A DNA stretch of 40,319 nt from SAR86 cluster bacterium. GTDB lineage: Bacteria; Pseudomonadota; Gammaproteobacteria; Pseudomonadales; Pseudohongiellaceae. A model generated the notes under the pieces. That model worked only from the letters and a program-made list of their open reading frames with translations. It had not been told where the DNA came from and searched no databases. The position numbers and the translations under genes are program-made. The stretch spans positions 4,213 through 44,531 of the forward strand of contig NVVJ01000016.1 in the NCBI GenBank assembly GCA_002402175.1. The letters run 5' to 3'. Shown here one piece after another: positions 7,787 through 16,148 of this stretch; the stretch's first letter is position 1, and every line of letters begins with the position of its first letter.

Positions 7787-9148
7787 TTATCTGGCGTTAG
7801 CGTTACGCTCAGCGACCATCCTTTCGAACTCTTCTTGCCCAAGGTAGGTTACATCTACCCAGTTGTGGGCCATTTCATCTACCGTGCGATCGCCCCAGCC
7901 GACCCACTGATTCGGGTCTGGGTTGTAGGGATTGCTCTCGGTGTTGTCGTGCCACGCGGTGGTAATGATCATCGTACCTTTGGGTAACAATGGCGCTGCA
8001 TCTTCATCAAACACGTAATTGATTTGCCAGTTCCACTGAAAGTTATCGACAAAAGACAGTACTTCGCGATCACCCGAAGGATAGACTGCTTCCATGGACA
8101 TGGCTTTGCCGCGCATATGCATATGGGGTTGAAAATTTTCGATGCGGGCTGGGGCCGATAACACAAAGGTGCCCTGGGTGACGGCAATTTCATGGGGTGG
8201 AATATCCAGACTATTAGGTCCCTGGGCATCGAACATGCTCAAAATAGTGCGATGTTCAGGAGGTTCATCGTGAAACCACACGGCCAGTTCAACTTGTGCA
8301 TTTGGCACTCGTGTACCATTGGCATGCAAATGCATTTCCCAGGTGATTTGCGAACCAGGCATCATTAGTTTGCCAGTATCAGGTCGAAAAATTTGACCGG
8401 CCTTACCAACTGCCCATTCCATAAAAAGACTTGGTCCAAAAGGAATATCTAAATCCTCGGGGAGTCCGGCAGTGCTGTCTTCTTCTTGCACTAGAAACGC
8501 CAGTGAGTGGTGTATTACTCGGCGGCTTTCCGGGTTCTTAGGTCGAATTTCGATAGCCTTAACCCACCGCTCTTCGGTTAAGCCTGTAGGTGTAGTCGGA
8601 CGAAACCATTTGTCCTGAGTGGTGGCGGCAAGGTCATATGACTCAGACTCAACAATCAAGTCTGGTGCTGAACCCATTTGTTTTTCGAGGCGCCAAATAA
8701 GCGCGTCATTAAACTCGAGGGCTTCAGGTGCCTCGCTCATGTCGCCTTGGGGTGCGCCTTGATCTACCCAGTCTATAATGGTTTGCCGCTGTGCCACACT
8801 GAGACCGCGGTCATTGGTGAATTCCTGAATGCCCACGTCAGGGTTGATGTGCCACGGTGGCATAACTCTGTTTTCTACGCGGTAACGAATGACTGGCGCA
8901 AATATCTTGGCTTCGTCATAGGTCAGTAAAGACATTGGCGCTATTGAATTTGGTCGATGGCACTCCTGACATTTTGCTTGAAAGATTGCGAAAACTTCTC
9001 CGGCCCAGGTCACTTCGCTGTGTGCTGAGTTCGCGCCTCCTTGTGCTAACGATGTTGCAGAAAATCCCAGGACACCAATCGTCAACAGCAAACTTTTTGT
9101 AAATATTGCAAAGCTTCTTACATTAATCCTTCGAGTAATTCTAATCAT
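7787..9148 (-). CDS. Periplasmic cytochrome c / copper type II monooxygenase-like protein
   Basis: This 453-residue secreted protein has a signal peptide ending near TSLAQ. It has a heme c domain with CQECH at 60-64 and a plausible axial Met in MPPWH (Met96). A second domain resembles the copper type II, ascorbate-dependent monooxygenases (PHM/DBH). Ligand-like positions are all present: HHS (His213-214) and EMHLH (His273/275) for one copper, HMHMRGK (His342, His344) and DEM (Met426) for the other, in the order seen in PHM. I infer a two-copper hydroxylase whose electrons may come from its own heme; the substrate is unknown. An SD (GGAG) precedes the ATG. It is co-directional with the secreted protein gene 71 bp upstream and ends at a strong terminator. 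Confidence 0.8.
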   Translation of the reverse strand: MIRITRRINVRSFAIFTKSLLLTIGVLGFSATSLAQGGANSAHSEVTWAGEVFAIFQAKCQECHRPNSIAPMSLLTYDEAKIFAPVIRYRVENRVMPPWHINPDVGIQEFTNDRGLSVAQRQTIIDWVDQGAPQGDMSEAPEALEFNDALIWRLEKQMGSAPDLIVESESYDLAATTQDKWFRPTTPTGLTEERWVKAIEIRPKNPESRRVIHHSLAFLVQEEDSTAGLPEDLDIPFGPSLFMEWAVGKAGQIFRPDTGKLMMPGSQITWEMHLHANGTRVPNAQVELAVWFHDEPPEHRTILSMFDAQGPNSLDIPPHEIAVTQGTFVLSAPARIENFQPHMHMRGKAMSMEAVYPSGDREVLSFVDNFQWNWQINYVFDEDAAPLLPKGTMIITTAWHDNTESNPYNPDPNQWVGWGDRTVDEMAHNWVDVTYLGQEEFERMVAERNANAR

Positions 9149-9219
9149 CAGTTCTTATCTCCAGGAGACTCGCTCGCGTCTCAAAATTCTTTTCAAATTC
9201 GCATAGTCTTAAATTACGT

Positions 9220-10122
9220 TTAATTACTCACGCTCACTTTTACAAAACTATTAGTCCAGCAGCACTGTGAGTGGCCAGCCGTTTCGGGGCCTGACATGTC
9301 GATCACACTGGCGCGTAAAAGATACTCTCCGGCTTCACTAAACGTCACTTCGGTACTGGCCATGCCACCTTCGGAAGGTACTTTGGAAGTAGGCTCGCTA
9401 AAGGCTACTTCGCCAGGCCCCTGATGCTTGTGCCAGTTCAGGTTAATCGGTGGTGTCATTGGTAAATTGCCAATAAACATGGCAGCAATTCCACTGATTT
9501 TTCCGTCGTCACTTGCCCAGGCATCGAGTGATAGCGACTCGCCTACTTTGGCTTGTAAAGGCCCCACAGTAATGCCGCTCGGCCCGCGACCAATAAGGCC
9601 ATCTTCAGTAAATCGAATCTCTGGTGGTAGATTATTATTAGCGTCGCCGGCAATAGAATCTATTACGTAATCGGTGCTGCGATTAGCCGGGATGTGAAAG
9701 GTTTTGCCCTGATTCTCAAGGTGCCAGACAACTTCCTGAGTATGATTCGCGGGAATATTTACGGTAAACACACCCCAGTGACGTCCTGTTTCGAAATGCG
9801 TAGGTTGGCCCTGATTGACCTCGCCAGCAACACCACCGATGATACGGTTGCTCGATCCCACTGGTATATCGAGTATTTCACCAGAGTTGCGGTTGTAGTA
9901 GCCGAAGGAGAGGGCAATAGTGCCATCCTCTTTTTCGTACCAGCCTTCATAAGCTGGCGTTACCGTTTGGCCCTTGGACAGGCCGATGTCCTTGCCCAGC
10001 GGCAACAGCTCTATGGCCAGTGGTGTGCCTTGTGCATGTATTAAAGCCGCTGTTGTTAACCCAAAAAATGCCAGGGTTAGGCTTGCGAGTGTTAAAATTT
10101 GTTTTTTTATTCGTCTATTCAT
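9220..10122 (-). CDS. Secreted protein paired with the copper monooxygenase-like gene
   Basis: This 300-residue exported protein has a signal peptide (hydrophobic run LTLASLTLAFFGLTTAALIHA). It is predicted to be mostly beta structure. The last third (DGKISGIAAMFIG...EAGEYLLRASVIDMSG) looks like a PKD/Ig-type domain, and it ends with a CCW motif. It has a very good ribosome binding site (GGAGG, 4 bases before the ATG). It is the first gene of a likely two-gene operon with the monooxygenase, 71 bp away. I do not recognise the family by name; a role as partner or carrier protein for the oxygenase is an inference from position. Confidence 0.65.
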   Translation of the reverse strand: MNRRIKKQILTLASLTLAFFGLTTAALIHAQGTPLAIELLPLGKDIGLSKGQTVTPAYEGWYEKEDGTIALSFGYYNRNSGEILDIPVGSSNRIIGGVAGEVNQGQPTHFETGRHWGVFTVNIPANHTQEVVWHLENQGKTFHIPANRSTDYVIDSIAGDANNNLPPEIRFTEDGLIGRGPSGITVGPLQAKVGESLSLDAWASDDGKISGIAAMFIGNLPMTPPINLNWHKHQGPGEVAFSEPTSKVPSEGGMASTEVTFSEAGEYLLRASVIDMSGPETAGHSQCCWTNSFVKVSVSN

Positions 10123-10798
10123 TCGACCTCCACGAGCATGATCATCTGGCTGTTCAGCCAGAGACTGCTACATCAGCTTAGGTTTTTATTTTTATTTTTA
10201 TTTTGTTAGTTTTGGTTTTGCAACTTAGCGTACAGTTTTGGAACTGCGCATGAAAAAGTTGATGCCCAGAGAGTAACAAGAAGCGGGAAGGATATACAGG
10301 ATTAATCCACAATTTAAGTAAGGATATTTGAAGTAAGTAAGCGCAAATACTCAAGGAGTGGAGCAGGAGTTCATTTATCGATGCCGGGTTAAGGATAAAA
10401 TCTAACCATTGATTTGAAAAGGCCGGAAAGCATTGATCTGATTTACGAATCCGAGATTATTGAGTGTTAAGCAATTGCCGTAGATGCTTTTGTGCCGCCT
10501 TTTTAGCAGCTTCGAGATTAGCCACATTATTGGATAAGTGAAAACAGAACGTGGATGCAATTGGAATGCACGCACTACATTCTTTTGCCATTAACTACTT
10601 CGAAATTCCACCACTCATTAATACTCGTAACCAGAAATGCTAATGGGGGAGAGAGTTCCTGGTGGTGGGCCATAGCCTTGAAAACCGGGCCAGCTCGACA
10701 ATGCCTTCTGGTTTTATTGGTACGCGCATGACATGAAAAGGAAATGGGCTTCATTAAGATACTCCTCTAGTATCGATAAACATGGCTAAATACTCTGA
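10123..10798. other. Gene-poor gap, possibly holding decayed coding sequence
   Basis: About 676 bp have no convincing gene. Two very short minus-strand frames stand out: 10640-10729 (29 codons, MRVPIKPEGIVELARF...) and 10457-10591 (44 codons, ending NLEAAKKAAQKHLRQLLNTQ). Both read like protein rather than random sequence, but they lie in different frames and neither is a full domain, so they may be remnants of one disrupted gene. The left end should hold the promoter of the monooxygenase operon, but I cannot point to a clear one. Confidence 0.35.
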
Positions 10799-11518
10799 CT
10801 ATAAGCACCGGCCATACATTGCTAACAAGCGTTCCCAATGTCGCTCTGCGGCGTTCTTATTGTATTTTCCTTCTCGTTGAGGAAACACAAACCCGTGCTC
10901 GGTGCCGGGATACCATTCGATGCGTGACTTGATGTTTGTGCTTGCCAGGTATTGTTCCAGGTCGTCGATCATTTGCTTAGGTGCATATTCGTCGGTTTCG
11001 GCGCAGCCAAAGTACATTTCGCCTTTGATTTTGTCGGCATCGAGATGCGGTGAATCAGGTTTGTCAGAGTAAAGGTATACACCATGAAAAGAAGCGCTTG
11101 CCGCGATTCTATCGGGAAAGGCTGCAGCCGCTGCAAAGGCAAAGGGCCCGCTCATACAGTAGCCGACGCAACCAACCTTGCCATCATTTGCTGGGCTTTC
11201 TTTGTCGGCAAACGCCATTAATGTTGCGACGTCTTCGCATACCATGGCATTGCTAAGTGAATCCATATGAGAAAACATTTCTTCACGAGTGGCATCCTGT
11301 ATTTTAAACTCCCGTACTCGTCGGTAATAGAGGTTCGGCAACATAACGTAATAGCCCGCGGAACCAAGCCTTCTTGCCATGTCATGCAGTTCTTCACGCT
11401 TACCCGGCGCGTCCATTAAAAACACCACAACCGGATGCGGCCCGTTTTCCTCGGGATGCGTGATAAAAGTATTCATTGCTCCATCTTTAGTTTGAATATC
11501 TATTTCTCGATCAATCAT
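10799..11518 (-). CDS. Dienelactone hydrolase family protein
   Basis: This 239-residue alpha/beta hydrolase has the DLH triad: the nucleophile motif GYCMSG (Cys121), the acid in CAETDEYAP (Asp176) and His208 in GTEHGFVFP. The oxyanion region appears near FLMDAPGKREEL. Length and motif order match the family, which opens dienelactones or related esters in the cytoplasm; the true substrate is not predictable. There is no signal peptide. It is single, divergent from the gene at 11578, with only about 60 bp between the two starts. Confidence 0.9.
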   Translation of the reverse strand: MIDREIDIQTKDGAMNTFITHPEENGPHPVVVFLMDAPGKREELHDMARRLGSAGYYVMLPNLYYRRVREFKIQDATREEMFSHMDSLSNAMVCEDVATLMAFADKESPANDGKVGCVGYCMSGPFAFAAAAAFPDRIAASASFHGVYLYSDKPDSPHLDADKIKGEMYFGCAETDEYAPKQMIDDLEQYLASTNIKSRIEWYPGTEHGFVFPQREGKYNKNAAERHWERLLAMYGRCL

Positions 11519-11577
11519 GATTTTAGTCTTTTGTTTATTCTGAATTGGGCTTTATGAAACGGTAAGGGTAGCAGAAA

Positions 11578-12660
11578 ATGGCAGTTAAGTTATTATCTAG
11601 TCCTGTCTCCTCTTTGTTATTTGAATGCGGTATAGGACCTATAGTGAAATCCTCAGTCACGCTTTACCGCGTTTCATCTCTGGTATTTTTTCTCTCGGGC
11701 TGCTCAGCATTAATTTTCGAAACAGTTTGGTTTCGTGTAACCAGTATAGTCCTTGGTTCTTCAATATGGAGCGCCTCAGCGGTGTTAATGGCTTTCATGG
11801 CTGGGCTCGGTCTGGGAAATGCCATTGTGGCCTTTCGTGGTTCACTGATTAAAAACCCAATCAAGCTTTATATGGCGATAGAGGTAATTATCGGTGTATC
11901 TGGGGTTGCAGTAATTTATCTACTTCCTGTTGTTTCGTATCAATTAAGCGGAAGCTTGAGCGATATGCTAGGCAACGATGGCCTGCTGAATTTTGCTCGT
12001 TTCGCTATCGCCTTTTTGCTGTTGCTAATCCCGGCAATCGCCATGGGAAGCACGCTACCAGTGTTGCACAAGGCGCTGCATACTGCCGATACTTCCTTCG
12101 CAAAATCAATCGCACACCTGTATGGCTGGAATACCTTTGGTGCAGTGGCAGGAACGCTAGTTGCCGAGTTTTTTCTAATTTATTGGCTAGGGGTGCGGGC
12201 CACAGCGATGTTTGCTTGTGGGCTGAATTTAGCCGCTGCTTTTATTTTGTATCGAAATTTCTCTTATGCAGACAGGCCAGCAGAAATTACGTCGACTTCT
12301 GTGTCATTCCTGAAGCACAAGAAACTCTTAATCGGCCCTGCAATAGCCGGCATGTTGTTGCTGATGCTGGAGGTTATCTGGTTCCGTTATCTTTCTATGG
12401 TTCAGCAAGAAACCAGCACTTTGTTTTCTATTATGCTTGCGGTTGTACTTTTTGGTATCGCAAGTGGCGGAATTGCAGTGTCTCGTAGCAAAATTGCAGA
12501 ACAGAAAACCGATACGGTTCTGCTTTACCTCGCAACTACGGCGGCAATCGTCACTACATTAAGCTTCTTCTTATTTCAAATCATCTATGCGAACTATTTC
12601 CGCTTATTAATCGACAATCAGCTAGTGTTTGTCTTTTCTGCATTTCTGCATTTCTGTTGA
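11578..12660 (+). CDS. Spermidine-synthase-like membrane protein, N-terminal fragment (frameshifted)
   Basis: These 360 residues are the transmembrane half of a fused transporter-like/spermidine-synthase-like protein. They contain FFLSGCSALIFETVWFR, the usual first helix of that family, then about nine further helices. The frame ends abruptly at FSAFLHFC-stop inside a hydrophobic helix, while the next part of the same family continues in another frame from 12660. The cause is visible: an 8-bp tandem duplication at 12637-12656; taking out one unit fuses the two frames as VFSAFLLMFPTCFLSG. The start at 11578 has a weak SD; a GTG at 11644, preceded by AGGA and just before the first helix, is a good alternative. 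The pieces may be made separately through TGATG coupling, or the gene may be switched off. Confidence 0.75.
   Translation: MAVKLLSSPVSSLLFECGIGPIVKSSVTLYRVSSLVFFLSGCSALIFETVWFRVTSIVLGSSIWSASAVLMAFMAGLGLGNAIVAFRGSLIKNPIKLYMAIEVIIGVSGVAVIYLLPVVSYQLSGSLSDMLGNDGLLNFARFAIAFLLLLIPAIAMGSTLPVLHKALHTADTSFAKSIAHLYGWNTFGAVAGTLVAEFFLIYWLGVRATAMFACGLNLAAAFILYRNFSYADRPAEITSTSVSFLKHKKLLIGPAIAGMLLLMLEVIWFRYLSMVQQETSTLFSIMLAVVLFGIASGGIAVSRSKIAEQKTDTVLLYLATTAAIVTTLSFFLFQIIYANYFRLLIDNQLVFVFSAFLHFC
12637..12656 (+). repeat. 2.5-copy tandem repeat of TCTGCATT causing the frameshift
   Basis: Bases 12637-12656 are TCTGCATT, TCTGCATT, TCTG. Eight bases are not a multiple of three, so loss of one unit restores a single reading frame across the gene. 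It is a possible slippage point or the scar of one duplication. Confidence 0.8.
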
Positions 12661-14450
12661 TGTTTCCTACCTGCTTTCTCTCGGGCATGTTGTTTCCGAT
12701 GTTTGGAGAAAAATTACATTCAGTTATAGGTGTAAGCACGCAATCTTCAGGTGCGCTCACATTGGCAAATACTTTTGGTGCGGCAATAGGCTCTGGTCTT
12801 GCTACTTTTTTGCTGCTACCTATGCTGGGAATTGAATTATCGATGTTGGCAATTTCCTTTTGCTATTTATTGATAGCCTTGTTGTCATTTTTAAGCAGCA
12901 CAGTGGGTTCGCGCGCTAAATTCGCTCTACAGGCAATTGGTGTTGCCAGCGTGCTAATCATAGCTATTTTTCCCTACGGCGGAATCAATCGCTCGTATCA
13001 AATATTTGCACAACAAACTCTTCCTAATGAGCAATTAGTAAGCTCTACAGAAAGTGTGTACGCAACACTGCACTATTACAGAAAAGAAGTATTAGGCCAG
13101 GCCGAGTCTTATCGCCTGGTTACTAATGGCTACTCGATGTCAGGCTCTAACTTTGCTGGTGAACGTTATATGAAAATGTTTGCCTATTTGCCTTATATTC
13201 TAAAAGACGGAATTGATGACGCTTTGTTAATCAGCTACGGCGTAGGTAACACTGCGCAAGGTTTAACTCAGATAGATTCGTTGAAATCTCTCGATATAGT
13301 AGATGTTTCCCAGGACATTATAGACCTAAGCATTCCTGCGCATAGAGAGATTGGTTATGGGCCGCTGGAAGATGAGCGAACAGTAGTTCATATAGAAGAT
13401 GGCAGGTTTTTTCTACAATCAACAGAAAAAATGTACGACCTGATAACCGGAGAACCTCCCCCTCCGAAGGCTCCTCATATAGCGAACCTTTATTCGCAGG
13501 AGTTTTTTGAACTAACTAAGGAGCATTTGAGTCCCGGGGGTATGATTAGCTATTGGCTTCCTGTTCACGACTTACACGCCTCAGACTCGGCAAGCATTAT
13601 TAAGGCGTTTTGCAATGTGTATGAAGATTGTAGCTTGTGGAATGGATTCGACCTAGATTTCATTATGATTGGAACCAGGGGCGGCCTGCCAGCGCTAAGT
13701 ATGGATGCTATCCTTCGTCATTGGTCAAATGAAGGTATTCAATCCGAGTTAGTGCGTATCGCGCTCGAGAAACCTGCGCAGCTTGGCAATTTGTTTATGG
13801 CGGATGCATCGCGATTAACCGAGTTAACCGCGAATATTCAGCCTCTCACTGACAATTACCCTCAACGAATTTCTCCTTCAACCAGGGGGATGCGAGACAG
13901 AGCTGAGTTGTATAGCTACTTGCTGAATATAGAAGGTCGGCGTGCTCATTTCGCATCCAGCAGATATATAAACGAACTATTTCCTGAAGAGTTTATTACT
14001 GAAGCAGTAAATAATTTTGAACTTCAAAAATTGTTTATGATTGGAACCAATAACCCACACATAGATTACCCTCTGCCTTATTTTTGGGATGCTCTTGCGT
14101 TTTTGCTTCGTAGTACGCAGCTCCAAACATTACCCTTGTTGTTGTTGAGCGGCAATCCTAGAGAATTGGAAATTCTAGCTGGTAGCGATGCTAATGATAC
14201 CTTTGAGTATAAACAGAGCTTGATCAAGAAATTGGTTATTGATCGAAATTATCAGCAATCCATTAAAGAGATCGAAGATATTCTTGTCGAGCATTTCGAT
14301 GATGTTGATATTGATTACTATAGAAAGCTTGACACGGTTCTAAAAGGAGTGGTCGGAGGAGTAGAAATTGAAAGAGCTCTTAACTCTCCGAGTTTTGAAA
14401 TCTATGATGAAGAGTTCCGGAACTGGTTTGTTGCGAGTTTTTCAAATTAG
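12660..14450 (+). CDS. Spermidine-synthase-like protein, C-terminal part (frameshifted from the preceding gene)
   Basis: From the ATG at 12660 the protein is 596 residues. It begins in the middle of the membrane domain (MFPTCFLSGMLFPMFGE, then three to four helices to about residue 105) and continues into a cytosolic Rossmann-type domain. That domain has ISYGVGNTAQ, the S-adenosyl-type glycine loop of the spermidine synthase fold, and an acidic position in LKSLDIVDVS. A further ~200 residues of unknown type follow. Family members are usually one protein; the natural product here would be about 950 residues. Stop and start overlap as TGATG, so ribosomes could reinitiate. True polyamine synthase activity is doubtful in such fusions, as many lack the catalytic set; I did not verify it. 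Confidence 0.75.
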   Translation: MFPTCFLSGMLFPMFGEKLHSVIGVSTQSSGALTLANTFGAAIGSGLATFLLLPMLGIELSMLAISFCYLLIALLSFLSSTVGSRAKFALQAIGVASVLIIAIFPYGGINRSYQIFAQQTLPNEQLVSSTESVYATLHYYRKEVLGQAESYRLVTNGYSMSGSNFAGERYMKMFAYLPYILKDGIDDALLISYGVGNTAQGLTQIDSLKSLDIVDVSQDIIDLSIPAHREIGYGPLEDERTVVHIEDGRFFLQSTEKMYDLITGEPPPPKAPHIANLYSQEFFELTKEHLSPGGMISYWLPVHDLHASDSASIIKAFCNVYEDCSLWNGFDLDFIMIGTRGGLPALSMDAILRHWSNEGIQSELVRIALEKPAQLGNLFMADASRLTELTANIQPLTDNYPQRISPSTRGMRDRAELYSYLLNIEGRRAHFASSRYINELFPEEFITEAVNNFELQKLFMIGTNNPHIDYPLPYFWDALAFLLRSTQLQTLPLLLLSGNPRELEILAGSDANDTFEYKQSLIKKLVIDRNYQQSIKEIEDILVEHFDDVDIDYYRKLDTVLKGVVGGVEIERALNSPSFEIYDEEFRNWFVASFSN

Positions 14451-14561
14451 ACTCAAAGAGTCAGGCTGTATTGCTTAGTCAGATTATTTAATTCCTATAA
14501 GTATTTAGTCTGATCGTGTTATTCGCTATATTGTGTACATCTTTATAGAGAGGTGTGTCTT

Positions 14562-15458
14562 ATGCAATCGAAGCGAACGATGTTTTCACTGTGGTCACTT
14601 CCTCAGCCAATTATTGTTTTTGGCTGCGCTATTCTTACGGCAAGCGCTGCGGCGAACCAATGGATGAATTTCGGGCTGTTGGTTTCGATTTTATTGTTTG
14701 TTCCAATACCGCTGCTACTTATAGCGGAGCGATTGAGTCCTCGGCGAAAGGACTGGCTGCTTAACTGGCGTGATCTGGCCGAAGATAGTTTCTGGTTATT
14801 TGGAACCTATATTATCTGGGTACCTATTTATGATGTGGCCTACGATACGCCAATCTCTGAACTTTTTACTTCACTTCGAGATGCATCAAACTTCCCGTTG
14901 CGCCTCGAAGCACAGACCACGTTTGGAATATTACTGGCAGCCATGGTGGGAGTCTTTGCAAAAGAGTTTATTGCCTATTGGGCCCATCGACTTCAACATC
15001 GCTTCATGTTCTTCTGGCGAATTCATGCCACTCACCACCACATTACAAAGATGAGTGTTGCCAGGGCAGAAAGAACGCATCCCCTGGAGTTTCTTGGCCT
15101 CAATCTGGGTTCGGCCGTAGCTTTGGCCTATCTTGGTGCTAGCCCAGAAGTGGCTGGCGTGGTGGCAGTCTTTAGCCTGACCAATGCTCATCTTTGTCAC
15201 AGCAACCTTCCTCTTCAATCCGGTATATTTGGCTGGTTATTTAATACAGCGCAGTGGCATCAACTTCATCATTCCTGTAACTATGCTGAGAGCAATACCA
15301 ATTATGGCTGCACAGTGATAATTTGGGATCGAATTTTTGGTACTTTTTCTGGCAAGACGCAGATTGAGCGTGTTGGAAATGGTACAGGCCGACAACTCTC
15401 TTTGTTAACGCAGTTGACCATTCCGTTTCGCTCGAATGAAACCTTGAGAAACCTCTGA
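14562..15458 (+). CDS. Fatty acid hydroxylase / sterol desaturase family membrane protein
   Basis: This 298-residue integral membrane di-iron enzyme has the histidine clusters in order: HRLQH (142-146), HATHHH (155-160), HPLE (173), HLCH (210-213) and HQLHH (233-237). About four helices precede the first cluster. The family hydroxylates or desaturates lipids. The ATG at 14562 is chosen because GAGAGG lies 9 bases upstream; a GTG three codons earlier would sit on that site. It is followed 72 bp later by a lipoprotein gene on the same strand. A second family member, only distantly similar, is encoded at 21336-22154. Confidence 0.88.
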   Translation: MQSKRTMFSLWSLPQPIIVFGCAILTASAAANQWMNFGLLVSILLFVPIPLLLIAERLSPRRKDWLLNWRDLAEDSFWLFGTYIIWVPIYDVAYDTPISELFTSLRDASNFPLRLEAQTTFGILLAAMVGVFAKEFIAYWAHRLQHRFMFFWRIHATHHHITKMSVARAERTHPLEFLGLNLGSAVALAYLGASPEVAGVVAVFSLTNAHLCHSNLPLQSGIFGWLFNTAQWHQLHHSCNYAESNTNYGCTVIIWDRIFGTFSGKTQIERVGNGTGRQLSLLTQLTIPFRSNETLRNL

Positions 15459-15530
15459 TTAATCAGACAAGGTGATCACTCAAACATAAATAACTCGAAA
15501 ATTTATACCTATAATCAAGAGAAATATCTT

Positions 15531-16097
15531 ATGCATAAACTAGTTGGCGCTCTACTGCTTGTTTCTTTGATAATGGCTTGCAGCACTAGCACAGAATTTG
15601 GCAGTCAGTTTGGGGACACAGAGAAACTGCAAGCAGCTGAGGCATTAATTGATGCTTTCTATTCATTTGATGCAAAGGAGCTAGAGTCCAAACTTGCAAC
15701 AGCATCTTCTTCTATTTCGTCATTGGTTTATTATCAGGGCTGGGCAGAAGGTGGCAACTACAAGATAGTAGAGCGTAAACCTTGTCAGTTTAGTGAATCA
15801 AATGTCGTGCGTTGCCCAATTACTGTAGAAGATGACCCAATGCTGGCGCTGGGTATTGATTTTAACGTTACCGACACTTTCGAAATATCATTTCGTGACG
15901 ACAAGATTGCCTCGGTAAAAACCAGCTCCAATGATATGCAGATTTACTATGATGCCCGAGACTGGGTGATGAAGGAAATGCCGGACTTGATCGCACAACC
16001 CTGTCAGGGTTTTTTTGATGGAGGACCAACGCCGGGAGCCTGTGCTAAGGCCATGGCAGAAGGCTATGCCAGATTTTCTGCGGCTGTTAATAAATAA
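15531..16097 (+). CDS. Small lipoprotein of unknown function
   Basis: This 188-residue protein has a lipobox (LIMAC, Cys17) after a short hydrophobic leader, so it should be lipidated and membrane-anchored at the periplasm. The mature part, from AAEALIDAFYSFDAKEL onward, has the look of a small cone-shaped (NTF2-like) domain, with two cysteine pairs (PCQF/RCPI and PCQGF/GACAK) that could form disulfides. That fold guess is weak. It lies between the hydroxylase and the M1 peptidase, 51 bp before the latter, on the same strand. Confidence 0.7.
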   Translation: MHKLVGALLLVSLIMACSTSTEFGSQFGDTEKLQAAEALIDAFYSFDAKELESKLATASSSISSLVYYQGWAEGGNYKIVERKPCQFSESNVVRCPITVEDDPMLALGIDFNVTDTFEISFRDDKIASVKTSSNDMQIYYDARDWVMKEMPDLIAQPCQGFFDGGPTPGACAKAMAEGYARFSAAVNK

Positions 16098-16148
16098 TTT
16101 TTTATCCTTTGCTATAGTCTTGAATAAATGTAACTACAGGAACCACTA

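Noticed and set aside
12629..12835. 68-codon frame spanning the frameshift site
   Set aside because: It is the third frame over the split gene and contains no family motif; the other two frames explain the sequence.
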